Shown here in pieces: positions 12,824 through 12,910 of a stretch of DNA of 12,910 nt. How positions within the stretch are numbered: the first letter of the stretch is position 1; every line of letters begins with the position of its first letter. The DNA is from CAZUEG01 sp043798775. GTDB lineage: Bacteria > Patescibacteriota > Minisyncoccia > Minisyncoccales > GWA2-46-15. The position numbers and the translations under genes are program-made. The notes below the pieces were generated by a model that saw only the letters and a list, made by a program, of their open reading frames with translations, was not told the DNA's origin and searched no databases. The DNA is taken from contig JAZDOL010000061.1 of the NCBI GenBank assembly GCA_043798775.1, positions 1 to 12,910 on the forward strand, given 5' to 3'.

Positions 12824-12910
12824 GTTTTTTCCGCCGAGTTCAAAATGAATCTTTGTCGCCAAGGATGGTTAGCCGGGGGAATATGCGCCGCCTTGCGGTT
12901 GGCGGGAATA
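12820..12910 (-). CDS. Partial DDE transposase-like C-terminus, cut by the window edge
   Basis: On the minus strand a frame entering from the window edge (codons from 12909) runs 29 residues to a TGA whose complement is 12820-12822. It contains IPPANHPWRQRF followed by a short tail. A Pro-rich HPW(R/K) close to the C-terminus is a feature I associate with integrase-core (IS481-like) transposases, and the adjacent paired TAGAAATGTCAT repeats support an IS end. The fragment is too short for firm family assignment. Confidence 0.5.
   Translation of the reverse strand, partial: IPANRKAAHIPPANHPWRQRFILNSAEKT

Overview
The window reads like a chromosomal stretch of a Candidate Phyla Radiation (Patescibacteria) bacterium, most likely Parcubacteria-like. 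This is inferred from gene content and style, with no taxonomic marker search. The signs are compact, short versions of housekeeping proteins (349-aa Pgk, 403-aa RecJ-like nuclease), few Shine-Dalgarno sites, an unusual sigma-region-4/HARE-HTH protein, and a membrane protein next to a VirD4/HerA-like ATPase with a C-terminal zinc ribbon. DNA is moderately AT-rich. The standard code fits, since a TGA terminates the partial transposase and all long genes read without internal TGA.

Layout. 1-374 is non-coding but highly structured, with a perfect 14-bp inverted repeat enclosing three hairpins. 375-1992 holds a HAD-like phosphatase and two Nudix hydrolases, the first strikingly like human MTH1. 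1993-2362 is a hairpin cluster, then a 111-bp MITE-like element with an 8-bp target duplication, then a strong promoter whose predicted start makes secD nearly leaderless. 2363-4809 holds secD and secF, each followed by a copy of one ~85-bp multi-hairpin repeat. 4926-7301 holds a promoter, the sigma4-HARE protein and a membrane-anchored protein. 7313-7520 is a GC-rich nested palindromic element. 7553-12078 runs pump-like ATPase, pgk, recJ-like and rnhA, all on the + strand. A bidirectional terminator separates rnhA from the convergent RNase P RNA gene (minus strand, about 579 nt, unusually long). The window closes with the C-terminus of a minus-strand transposase-like ORF and paired 12-nt repeats that look like the end of an insertion sequence.

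Functionally the genes cover protein export (SecDF), nucleotide-pool sanitation (Nudix), glycolysis (Pgk), DNA/RNA processing (RecJ-like, RNase HI, RNase P), transcription control (sigma4-HARE) and possible DNA or protein translocation (membrane protein plus ATPase). No defence island or obvious new operon is visible. The most unusual content is non-coding: a MITE with target duplication, repeated multi-hairpin elements after secD and secF, a palindrome from those elements that recurs inside the RNase P RNA, and a 29-nt tandem repeat expanding the RNase P RNA near its 3' end.
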